Position numbers and translations under genes: made by a program
Source of the DNA: Syntrophorhabdus sp.
GTDB taxonomy: Bacteria; Desulfobacterota; BSN033; UBA1163
Assembly (NCBI GenBank): GCA_020724025.1
Contig: DYHU01000002.1
Coordinates: 1 to 49,122, forward strand
DNA length: 49,122 bases
Reading direction: 5' to 3'
Shown here: in pieces, positions 31,868 to 38,499 of the stretch
Position numbering within the stretch: position 1 is the stretch's first letter
How the letters are laid out: every line of letters begins with the position of its first letter
The notes under the pieces: model-generated
What the model saw: only the letters and a program-made list of their open reading frames with translations
What the model was told of the DNA's origin: nothing
Databases searched by the model: none

Positions 31868-32506
31868 TTAGCATTTTCGAAACACCCCGATCACCTTACC
31901 GATTATTTTAATCTCTTCCGATCCCTCCTCGATCCCGATCGTCTCCCAACGCTCGTTATCCGGCCTCAGTTCGATTTTCCCCCTGTTTTTGAAAAACCGT
32001 TTCACCGTCGCCTCATCGCCCATCAGGGTCACCACCACATCCCCATTTTCCGCTGAGGGTTGGGACCGAACGACCACAAAATCATTAGGAAGGATGTAGG
32101 GAGACATGCTGTCGCCTTTCACCTTGAGAAGAAAGGTCTCCTTTCCTTTTGCCCATTCTGCTGGTAGTGGAATACTTCCTTCCACATTCTCCACGGCTAA
32201 GGTAGGTTTCCCTGCGGCAACCCTTCCCAGAATGGGAACCTCCCGGACCATCGCCCTCCCTTCCCTTCTTGGATGTTCTCCACGAAAGCGATCCTCCTGA
32301 AAGACCAGCACCTCAAGGCCTCTCGACATCGAACTCTCCCGTTTCAAATAACCCTTTTTTTCCAGCGCCTTGAGGTGATCGAAGGCTGCCCGGGGATAGA
32401 TGCTAAAATGTCCACCGATCTCCCTCACCGAAGGGGGATACCCCCTCTCCTTGATAAACGCCTGAATGAAGTCGAAGATCTCTCTCTGCCGAGCCGTCAG
32501 CTCCAT
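31868..32506 (-). CDS. lexA: LexA repressor
   Basis: A 212-residue LexA. The N-terminal winged helix contains YPPSVREIGGHFSIYPRAAF, where the recognition helix differs from the E. coli type. The self-cleavage site is VAAGKP (Ala-Gly, about residue 97), the nucleophile Ser is in VKGDSMSP (about 133) and the Lys base in EATVKRFF (about 168). AGAGGTG precedes the ATG. It represses DNA-damage genes until RecA-stimulated autocleavage. It heads a same-strand series leading to the RecA-like protein and PolB. Confidence 0.95.
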   Translation of the reverse strand: MELTARQREIFDFIQAFIKERGYPPSVREIGGHFSIYPRAAFDHLKALEKKGYLKRESSMSRGLEVLVFQEDRFRGEHPRREGRAMVREVPILGRVAAGKPTLAVENVEGSIPLPAEWAKGKETFLLKVKGDSMSPYILPNDFVVVRSQPSAENGDVVVTLMGDEATVKRFFKNRGKIELRPDNERWETIGIEEGSEEIKIIGKVIGVFRKC

Positions 32507-32549
32507 GGGTCACCTCTTTGAATTCAATCTTCTATTTTCAAGTACTTAC

Positions 32550-32690
32550 TCCGAACTATTTCTAAAGGTTTTCCTCCGAACCCCCGTAGGGAACGGTTTC
32601 AAACCGTTCCCTACCGAACTTCTGTTTACCGTCTCCGAACTCCCCCGGCCCGACCCGGCCCGGGACGGGCGAACTCATCACTCCGAACTG
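32550..32690. repeat. Heptamer repeats and 29-bp palindrome upstream of lexA
   Basis: CTCCGAACT units interrupted by the palindrome at 32586-32614 (arms GTAGGGAACGG/CCGTTCCCTAC) and a GGCCCGACCCGGCCCGGGACGG stretch. They lie in the lexA leader, between promoter and gene. Confidence 0.7.
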
Positions 32691-32696
32691 GTTTTC

Positions 32697-32725
32697 ATAA
32701 TACTATACATTTGTTTAGTTGTCAA
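32697..32725 (-). promoter_or_regulatory. lexA promoter with palindromic candidate LexA operator
   Basis: On the minus strand TTGACA (32725-32720) and TATTAT (32702-32697) are 17 bases apart. The spacer is filled by an 18-base imperfect palindrome (32702-32719), ACTATACA-TT-TGTTTAGT, with 7 of 8 arm positions complementary. Its place between the -35 and -10 boxes fits autorepression. Confidence 0.65.
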
Positions 32726-32800
32726 GAACAAAAAAAGATAAGGCCTCGCATTTGAAAAAGGATGCCGGGCTTTTTTGGGGAGAGTTCTGCTTGTTTCTAA

Positions 32801-32953
32801 TCAGAACAAGAGAAATTCCTGCTTAATTTTAAGGAGTTGGTTAAAAAGGCCAGGGAGAGGCGGTCAGCATATGAAAATTATTATATTGACAAGCATGGTC
32901 GTTTGCACAGGCGGGAAATAAAGATAGAGAGGAGAAAAATATTTCTAAGATGA
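32801..32953 (+). pseudogene. Possible 3' remnant of a gene
   Basis: An open frame without a good start codon ends at TGA 32951. It reads like a real C-terminus: KELVKKARERRSAYENYYID, then KHGRLHRREIKIERRKIF. Upstream the frame is closed by TAA at 32798. It overlaps the 3' end of the UPF0175 gene on the other strand. No family is recognised. Confidence 0.3.
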
Positions 32954-33232
32954 TGTTGCCTTAAGGCTCTCCATGACATCTTTCGCTCTAATATTTCCCT
33001 TGACTCCCATTTCTGCGAGGAGATCGATTGTCTCTGAAAGGGTCAAATTCAATAGCTCAGCTACTTCCCGAAGAGTTAGTTTACCTCTCTCGTAAGATTT
33101 TGCCGCATAAAATTCGAATCCCAATCTTGTGAGTTTCCGAAGAGATTGTGTTTTCTCGAGTTTCTCTAACCGGGCAACAAACTCTATGGATTTATCGATA
33201 TCATCCGGGATTCTAATAGATTTGACCTTCAT
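32945..33232 (-). CDS. UPF0175-type antitoxin-like protein
   Basis: A 95-residue protein with an N-terminal ribbon-helix-helix-like start (VKSIRIPDDIDKSIEFVARL) and the UPF0175 core YERGKLTLREVAELLNLTLS, then ETIDLLAEMG, a helix-turn-helix-like pair. Such proteins pair with PIN-domain toxins. Its start overlaps the PIN gene stop by four bases. Confidence 0.82.
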   Translation of the reverse strand: MKVKSIRIPDDIDKSIEFVARLEKLEKTQSLRKLTRLGFEFYAAKSYERGKLTLREVAELLNLTLSETIDLLAEMGVKGNIRAKDVMESLKATSS

Positions 33233-33702
33233 GACTTTTCCTCCAATAAAATTTTCACTATACTTTGTTCGTCTTCACTGATCAAAACAGAAAGTTTTTC
33301 GAGCCAAATCAGCGCTGTTTTCTTATCGATGAAGTTTCCTTGGTAAAAAAAATAAATAAAAAGACCTGGCAAAATATACGGGATACCCGCTGCTCTGAGA
33401 AATCTTATCAGTTTAGCATCGTCTGTTGCTATTGTGTCATACTTTCCTTGTTTAAAAATTTCTATGAGGGCATGATCTCCTTTCAAACGAGCAAAAGATT
33501 CTTTCCCAACTACTCTGATGATCCCATTCTGAATATTCTTTTCTACTTGCTCAGCATCCGAAAGGCCTTTAATTTTACCCGCATCGACAACCTCCATTTT
33601 CACAATGATTGGAATAGCGATCTCATTTCGCTTGCAAACAGACTCTTTAATCCCTGCTTTAGTCAGTTTGATTAAACAATCAGCGTCCATCAGGATCTTC
33701 AT
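33229..33702 (-). CDS. PIN-like (DUF3368-type) toxin
   Basis: A 157-residue PIN-fold nuclease candidate. The first acidic residues are in MKILMDADCLIKLTKAG, the second in VKMEVVDAGK and the third in YDTIATDDAKLIRFLRAAGIP, as in VapC-like ribonucleases. The C-terminal 50 residues (LFIYFFYQGNFIDKKTALIW) fit DUF3368 proteins. The toxin gene precedes the antitoxin gene, the opposite of most vapBC pairs. Confidence 0.8.
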   Translation of the reverse strand: MKILMDADCLIKLTKAGIKESVCKRNEIAIPIIVKMEVVDAGKIKGLSDAEQVEKNIQNGIIRVVGKESFARLKGDHALIEIFKQGKYDTIATDDAKLIRFLRAAGIPYILPGLFIYFFYQGNFIDKKTALIWLEKLSVLISEDEQSIVKILLEEKS

Positions 33703-33710
33703 CGTAGTTT

Positions 33711-33738
33711 ATTGTAACTTATACATTACAAAAGTCAA
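33711..33738 (-). promoter_or_regulatory. Promoter and operator of PIN/UPF0175 pair
   Basis: On the minus strand TTGACT (33738-33733) and TACAAT (33716-33711), spacer 16. A perfect inverted repeat TTGTAA-N8-TTACAA (33712-33731) covers the -10 box and spacer and is a likely operator for the antitoxin. Confidence 0.55.
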
Positions 33739-34100
33739 GGAATTATTTTTATTGACAAATAAAAATCTTTGCACTAAAAGTGAAACATCATGAGGGGAGG
33801 GGGGAATCCATCGTCGACACAATCCTCAAAGAATTTCTCACATTAAAACCCTGATTTAAGATAGCCATTTAAAAAATGCTTTTCTAAACTTAGACTACCT
33901 CGGAAAGCTAAATTATGAACTGGACTCACCAGAAGATGCCTGAGTGAAAGCTCCAAGGGGATCGTTATATTCCTTTGGAGCTTCTTCCCGAATCCGTCCT
34001 TCATAAATTGAAAAGTTAATTAAGTTTGCCTAACCTTTGAACTAAGGGTTTAGCGGTTTGAGGAAGGCGCCGGCAAACATACAGGAAAGGAGGTTATCGT
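33739..34100. other. Intergenic region with a short reading frame and a hairpin
   Basis: A 24-codon frame from GTG 33780 to TGA 33852 (HHEGRGESIVDTILKEFLTL) looks coding but has no ribosome site and may be a remnant. A hairpin AAGCTCCAAGG/CCTTTGGAGCTT lies at 33948-33983, without a T run. Nothing else is recognised. Confidence 0.35.
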
Positions 34101-34394
34101 ATGTCAACTTATATTATATTAATTCACTTCACCCCAAAAGGGATAGAAGACATTAAAGAGAGTCCAGCCCGGCTGGATATGGCTAAACAAGCTTTCCGGA
34201 CTATGGGTGCGGAGTTGAAACAATGGTACTTAGTAGCAGGCCAGTATGACGCCGTTGTCATCGGCGAAGCGCCGGATGATGAAACTGCTATGAAGCTTGC
34301 TCTCTCCATCGGTTCGAGGGGTTATGTCCGCACCGAAACCCTTAAGGCATTTACAGAAGACGAATACCGTAAGCTCATCGCTGCCTTACCGTGA
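34101..34394 (+). CDS. GYD domain protein
   Basis: A 97-residue protein of the GYD family (dimeric alpha-beta barrel-like): STYIILIHFTPKGIEDIKES, ELKQWYLVAGQYDAVVIGEA and SRGYVRTETLKAFTEDEY. The name-giving G-Q-Y-D stands at about residue 53. AGGAAAGGAGG precedes the ATG. Role unknown; members occur widely in bacteria and archaea. Confidence 0.9.
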   Translation: MSTYIILIHFTPKGIEDIKESPARLDMAKQAFRTMGAELKQWYLVAGQYDAVVIGEAPDDETAMKLALSIGSRGYVRTETLKAFTEDEYRKLIAALP

Positions 34395-34402
34395 GTTCAT
34401 GG

Positions 34403-34500
34403 AGGGACACTTCCCTATTTCTGAGCGCTATGCGCGTAGCATATTGTTCGATCCTATCTTTTCCCCTCTCGGATAGGAAGCGAAAAAGGGGAGTGTCCCT
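34403..34500. mobile_element. 98-bp REP/MITE-like element
   Basis: Ends AGGGACACTTCCC (34403-34415) and GGGGAGTGTCCCT (34488-34500), 12 of 13 complementary, with an internal ATCCTATC/GGATAGGA stem. Ends of the GGGACACT type are usual for RAYT-associated repeats. It lies just after the GYD gene. Confidence 0.6.
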
Positions 34501-34510
34501 GATTAAGGTC

Positions 34511-34562
34511 TTGACAGGGAAGGATCAATTTTGTAAGATTGTAATGAAAGTAATACAGTAAT
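34511..34562 (+). promoter_or_regulatory. Promoter and direct repeats before the AbrB/RelE pair
   Basis: TTGACA (34511-34516) and TAAGAT (34534-34539), spacer 17. GTAAT is repeated at 34541, 34550 and 34558, overlapping the start of transcription, and may be bound by the AbrB-type antitoxin. Confidence 0.6.
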
Positions 34563-34581
34563 ACAAGAGGAGTGATAGCTT

Positions 34582-34857
34582 ATGTCAACGACCGTTAAAG
34601 TGAGGGAAAAGTATCAGGTAACAATACCCGAAGATGTTAGAAATAAGATCCCACTAAAAGTGGGGGAACGGGTAGAGGTGGATGTTCGGGAGGGGGAGAT
34701 TGTGATCCGCCCCATATTAGAGGTCCCGAGAGGTCAGGCCTGGTTTTGGAGTCAGGAATGGCAGGAGCAGATTGCTCAATCCATGAAAGACATCGAAAAA
34801 GGAAAAGTCAGGGTTTTCAAATCGACGAAAGAGGCGAAAAAGCAGTTTGGCGACTAA
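34582..34857 (+). CDS. AbrB/MazE-type antitoxin
   Basis: A 91-residue protein with an N-terminal SpoVT/AbrB swapped-hairpin DNA-binding domain: VKVREKYQVTIPEDVRNKIP, LKVGERVEVDVREGEIVIRP. The C-terminal part (WSQEWQEQIAQSMKDIEKGK, VFKSTKEA) should wrap the toxin. It overlaps the downstream toxin by 11 bases. Confidence 0.9.
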   Translation: MSTTVKVREKYQVTIPEDVRNKIPLKVGERVEVDVREGEIVIRPILEVPRGQAWFWSQEWQEQIAQSMKDIEKGKVRVFKSTKEAKKQFGD

Positions 34858-35107
34858 GATTGTACTCCCGGACACAGTGGTCAAGAAACTGAACGGTCTT
34901 CCGAAGGAGATCAGGATAAAATTCTGGGAGCAAATTGAAAAACTCATTAAGAATCCTTCCTATCCCGGTTTGAGAAATGAAAAACTGGTGGGTACAAACC
35001 AGTGGGCCTTCAGTATCACCATGAATTATAGGGCAACTTATATCAGGGGTGAATCCAGCATCGTTATTACAGGCGTCGGAACACACAAAGAGGTCTTGGG
35101 AAGTTGA
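34847..35107 (+). CDS. RelE/ParE-superfamily toxin
   Basis: An 86-residue RelE/ParE-like protein: VVKKLNGLPKEIRIKFWEQI, LVGTNQWAFSITMNYRATYI, ITGVGTHKEVL. The final His-x-x-V matches the conserved end of ParE/YafQ-like toxins. The TTG start lies in the antitoxin gene, so translation is coupled. An mRNA- or gyrase-directed target cannot be told apart. Confidence 0.85.
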   Translation: MATKIVLPDTVVKKLNGLPKEIRIKFWEQIEKLIKNPSYPGLRNEKLVGTNQWAFSITMNYRATYIRGESSIVITGVGTHKEVLGS

Positions 35108-35213
35108 ATTTCTTCCGGAAGGAAATATCCTTTGCAGAGCTCCGCCGTCTGATCGCCGAGAAGGACCTCTCTTGTTTTACTTTTTTTCTCCGGTTTTTCC
35201 TTTATTAATTAAA

Positions 35214-35411
35214 GTCTGTTTATAAACTGCCCCCTCAAACAGAATCGTCATTCCGGCGAAAGCCGGAATCCAGGGTTCCCGGTGAAAACCGGGACCCAGT
35301 CTTTGAGATGGTTCCCGACTTTCGTCGGGACGACGTCTGGATGCCCCCGTATAAAGTACGGGGCAGGCTCCTCAAGTCCGACATGACGGAAAACACTGTT
35401 TATGGACAGAC
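35214..35411. mobile_element. 198-bp nested inverted-repeat element (GTCATTCC family)
   Basis: Outer arms GTCTGTTTATAAAC (35214-35227) and GTTTATGGACAGAC (35398-35411), 12 of 14 complementary. Inside are CCGGCgaaaGCCGG, CCCGGTgaaaACCGGG and CCGACtttCGTCGG hairpins. It is the third and longest copy of this family. Confidence 0.65.
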
Positions 35412-35628
35412 ACTAATGAAAGAGACAAAATGCTCTACATCCACCTCGCATAATTCCGGATCGAGAGAAACGTGGCTGCCATAAATAAAGAAAAGGGTTC
35501 AATGGATTTCTTGTATCACAAAAGGTCTGGGATGTAGCGCGGTTAAGGGATGTGCCGCAGGGGTTTATCAAGAACTGATAGGTTGGAGTGATTGGAAATG
35601 GATGATTTGACTACCCTGAAAATTTAAC
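35412..35628. other. Intergenic region without recognisable gene
   Basis: No repeat or plausible coding frame was found between the GTCATTCC element and the promoter of the DUF4143 ATPase. Confidence 0.4.
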
Positions 35629-35658
35629 TTGACATATTAAATATTAAGGGAATAAAAT
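35629..35658 (+). promoter_or_regulatory. Promoter giving a nearly leaderless transcript
   Basis: TTGACA (35629-35634) and TAAAAT (35653-35658), spacer 18. The ATG of the ATPase is at 35665, seven bases after the -10 box, so the mRNA would begin at or beside the start codon. No Shine-Dalgarno is present. Confidence 0.5.
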
Positions 35659-35664
35659 ACGGGT

Positions 35665-36888
35665 ATGAAGCCTCGCATTTTAGGACGAGTGATCCAGCGG
35701 GCCCTCAAGACTTTTCCGGCTATTGTAGTCACGGGCCCGAGACAATCCGGGAAAACGACTTTACTAAAAGCCCTATTTTCAAAAACTCATCGGCTTGTAA
35801 CCCTCGAGGATCCCGATGTAAGAATCAGGGCAAAGGAGGACCCCCTTCAATTTTTGGAGCAACATGAACCTCCTGTCATCATCGACGAAATTCAATATGT
35901 CCCGGAATTGCTCTCTTATATTAAGACCCGGATCGACCGGAAGAGAACTCCTGGCCAATGGTTATTTACGGGATCACAAAATTTTACTTTAATGCAGGGG
36001 GTAAGCCAATCCCTGGCCGGTCGGGTCGCAGTGCTCTCTCTTCTCCCCTTCTCCTTTGCCGAGCGGATAGGCAAGGGAGAGATTGCCCAAAATCCAGCCA
36101 CCTGGTTGAAACAATTGACCTCTCAACAGGTATGTGAAGACAAAGTTTCTTTAAGCGAGGTTATTCTGCGAGGATGCTATCCCGAGATCGCCAGCAAACG
36201 CGCTGTGGATCGGCAATTGTGGTGTAGTTCGTATATCTCCACTTACCTGGAGAGAGATGTTCGAAACCTCGCTCATATCGGAGATTTGAGTCAATTTGAA
36301 AGATTCTTAAAGCTTTGTGCGATTCGGACGGGTCAGATCCTCAATCAATCAGAATGGGCTAAAGAAATTGGTTTAAGTGTTACCACCATAAAGAGATGGC
36401 TGTCTATTCTGGAAACCAGTTACCAAATTTATTTGCTCTACCCTTACTACAAAAATATTGGAAAACGCTTGATTAAGAGCCCAAAATTGTACTTTAATGA
36501 TACGGCCCTTGCCTCTTACCTTTTGGGCCTCCACGACCGGGAAACCCTGCTGAACAGCCCGAGCTTTTCAAATCTATTTGAAACAATGATCGTGACGGAC
36601 GTTTTAAAGAGATTTCTTCACTCTGGCCTGACACCTGCAATATATTACCTTCGGACTTATGATGGACTGGAGGTAGACCTATTGCTTGAGCTTGGGCAGA
36701 AACTCCATCTGTTTGAGATAAAAAGTGCAATGACCATCTGGCCCAAACATGCCTCCTCGCTTTACAGGATCTCAAGGGAATTAGCTCCAGTCGTTCTCAC
36801 CTCGTTCATCATTTCAGCCTCCTCCTCTAACTTTCAGTTAAAGGATGGCGTTTTCAATTATAGCTGGAAGAATATCCTTGGGTTTTAA
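35665..36888 (+). CDS. AAA ATPase with DUF4143 domain
   Basis: A 407-residue ATP-binding protein. Walker A is VVTGPRQSGKTTLLKALF (about residue 22), Walker B PPVIIDEIQYVPEL, sensor-like WLFTGSQNFTLM, and the arginine-rich SLAGRVAVLSLLPFSFAE. The C-terminal DUF4143 half contains a winged helix (EWAKEIGLSVTTIKRWLSIL) and a nuclease-like YLRTYDGLEVDLLLELGQKL...LFEIKSA (a D-x-n-E-x-K pattern). The function of this common accessory-region family is not established. Confidence 0.92.
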   Translation: MKPRILGRVIQRALKTFPAIVVTGPRQSGKTTLLKALFSKTHRLVTLEDPDVRIRAKEDPLQFLEQHEPPVIIDEIQYVPELLSYIKTRIDRKRTPGQWLFTGSQNFTLMQGVSQSLAGRVAVLSLLPFSFAERIGKGEIAQNPATWLKQLTSQQVCEDKVSLSEVILRGCYPEIASKRAVDRQLWCSSYISTYLERDVRNLAHIGDLSQFERFLKLCAIRTGQILNQSEWAKEIGLSVTTIKRWLSILETSYQIYLLYPYYKNIGKRLIKSPKLYFNDTALASYLLGLHDRETLLNSPSFSNLFETMIVTDVLKRFLHSGLTPAIYYLRTYDGLEVDLLLELGQKLHLFEIKSAMTIWPKHASSLYRISRELAPVVLTSFIISASSSNFQLKDGVFNYSWKNILGF

Positions 36889-36924
36889 AATCGGTCACCC
36901 ATAAAAAAGAAAGGACCTAAAACA

Positions 36925-37788
36925 ATGAAAATGATTTGTTTGGCGTTGAGCACAGTTATTATTTTATGGAGCTCAATTTCAGAAGCAAAAGAATTTAAAT
37001 TTCCTGATATTGCCGGATGGAAGCAATCCGGGGAAATCGAGACTTTTATTCCAAAAAACCTTTACGAATATATCAATGGGGCGGCGGATCTCTATTTCAT
37101 GTATGACTTTCAGGAATTGAAGGTGGGGGAATACCAGAACGAGAAGAAGGCTTCTGTCACGGTTGATGTCTATCGCCACAAAACGCCAACCCACGCCTTT
37201 GGAATTTACAGCCAGGAACGACTTCCGGCTGGAAATTTCCTCGATATCGGGGTCCAAGGCTATTACGAGAAAGGATTCCTCAATTTTCTGACGGGACCTT
37301 ACTATGTTAAATTAAGCACGGTAAATACCGGGCCGGAGGATCAGGAGGTGCTGGTTGCCTTTGCCAAAAAAATGGCAGAAAATTTAGGGTCGAAGGGATC
37401 GTTTCCCGCGATCCTATCCGCTTTCCCGGCGGAAGGGAAAAAGATAAATTCCGAAATATTTATTGCCAAAAATTTCCTGGGATACTCTTTCTTATACTCC
37501 AGCTTTACTACTGATTATGAACTTCAGGACAAGAAGTTCAAACTGTTTGTCATAGAGGGAAAAAATAAGGACGAGTGTAAGACCATGATTGAAAAATACC
37601 TCCAGACGATCAAGAGTCCAAGAAAGGATGCAACGGAGGGCCGCCACACCCTCTCAGACCCTCATCATGGAGAAATTGACCTTCACTGGAAGGGAAGGTA
37701 TATCTGGGGTATAATTGGAAATGTGGAACCCGTCCTCAAATCCAAATATATTGAGAAACTTAGGGTGAGTTTAGAAAAAAATCCTTAA
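36925..37788 (+). CDS. Secreted DUF6599-type protein
   Basis: A 287-residue protein with a signal peptide (ICLALSTVIILWSSISEA). The segment IPKNLYEYINGAADLYFMYD followed by VDVYRHKTPTHAFGIYSQER matches the DUF6599 family. Two similar halves (each ending in a YVKLS/LHWKG strand) are likely. Members often lie beside Tat-exported DUF362 and polyferredoxin genes, as here, so a periplasmic role with that redox unit is inferred. Confidence 0.75.
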   Translation: MKMICLALSTVIILWSSISEAKEFKFPDIAGWKQSGEIETFIPKNLYEYINGAADLYFMYDFQELKVGEYQNEKKASVTVDVYRHKTPTHAFGIYSQERLPAGNFLDIGVQGYYEKGFLNFLTGPYYVKLSTVNTGPEDQEVLVAFAKKMAENLGSKGSFPAILSAFPAEGKKINSEIFIAKNFLGYSFLYSSFTTDYELQDKKFKLFVIEGKNKDECKTMIEKYLQTIKSPRKDATEGRHTLSDPHHGEIDLHWKGRYIWGIIGNVEPVLKSKYIEKLRVSLEKNP

Positions 37789-37810
37789 GGAGGATAAAAA
37801 CCTCTTCGGT

Positions 37811-37839
37811 TTGACTAACCTTGTGTCTCATGGTATTAT
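37811..37839 (+). promoter_or_regulatory. Promoter of the DUF433/DUF5615 pair
   Basis: TTGACT (37811-37816) and TATTAT (37834-37839), spacer 17, ending 25 bases before the ATG at 37865. Confidence 0.6.
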
Positions 37840-37864
37840 GAATTGAGTTGATTGAGGTGATTCA

Positions 37865-38110
37865 ATGGGCAATCTAACAGAACGAATCGTTGTTGATCCC
37901 AATATTTGTCACGGGCAGCCTTGTATTAAGGACACTCGAATTATGGTTTACCTGATTCTCGAACTTCTCGAAACAGGCCTTACCCCAGAACGGATCACTC
38001 AAGAATATTATCCTCAACTGACGAGGCAAGATGTTGAAGCTTGCCTCCACTATGCTGCCGGCCTCATTCGGGATACAGAATATATACCATTTGAGACAGC
38101 TCCCCAATGA
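37865..38110 (+). CDS. DUF433 antitoxin-like protein
   Basis: An 81-residue DUF433 protein: RIVVDPNICHGQPCIKDTRI, then LETGLTPERITQEYYPQLTR, a helix-turn-helix. DUF433 proteins are paired with DUF5615 PIN-like proteins. It overlaps the next gene by four bases. Confidence 0.9.
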   Translation: MGNLTERIVVDPNICHGQPCIKDTRIMVYLILELLETGLTPERITQEYYPQLTRQDVEACLHYAAGLIRDTEYIPFETAPQ

Positions 38111-38499
38111 CGAAGTTCTTAGCGGATGAAAACATTCCTCCTGCTATTATCGAATTTCTCAGGCATAAAGGCTTCGATGTAAAAAGTGTTCATGAGGCAA
38201 ACCTCCCCGCCGCTACTGACTCCATGATCATCAAGTTAGCCCACCAACAGGAAAGAGCGTTGTTGACCTTTGATAAACACTTCGGCAACATCCTGCTTTA
38301 TCCGCCTCCTACCCATCATGGCATTATAAGAATTCGAATTCACCCGCCTTTGCTTTCGGACATCAAACGGGCACTGGAACACTTCTTTGAAAAGTTTGAC
38401 CTTGCATCCGTGAAAGGAACGCTGGTTATTTTAGAGCATGATGGCTTCCGGGTACATCGAGGCCCAAATTTTTCAACGAAGGGAAGGGAGAATCCATGA
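38107..38499 (+). CDS. DUF5615 PIN-like toxin
   Basis: A 130-residue DUF5615 (Mut7-C-like PIN fold) protein: KFLADENIPPAIIEFLRHKG has the acidic D-E-N start, followed by LLTFDKHFGNILLYPPPTHH with the second acidic site. The stop overlaps the start of the Tat-exported aldo/keto reductase gene by four bases, so the toxin-antitoxin pair is physically coupled to the redox operon. Confidence 0.88.
   Translation: MTKFLADENIPPAIIEFLRHKGFDVKSVHEANLPAATDSMIIKLAHQQERALLTFDKHFGNILLYPPPTHHGIIRIRIHPPLLSDIKRALEHFFEKFDLASVKGTLVILEHDGFRVHRGPNFSTKGRENP

Noticed and set aside
31768..32690. CRISPR array
   Set aside because: The CTCCGAA units are 7-mers with irregular spacing; there are no constant 25-40 base repeats, no regular spacers and no cas genes.
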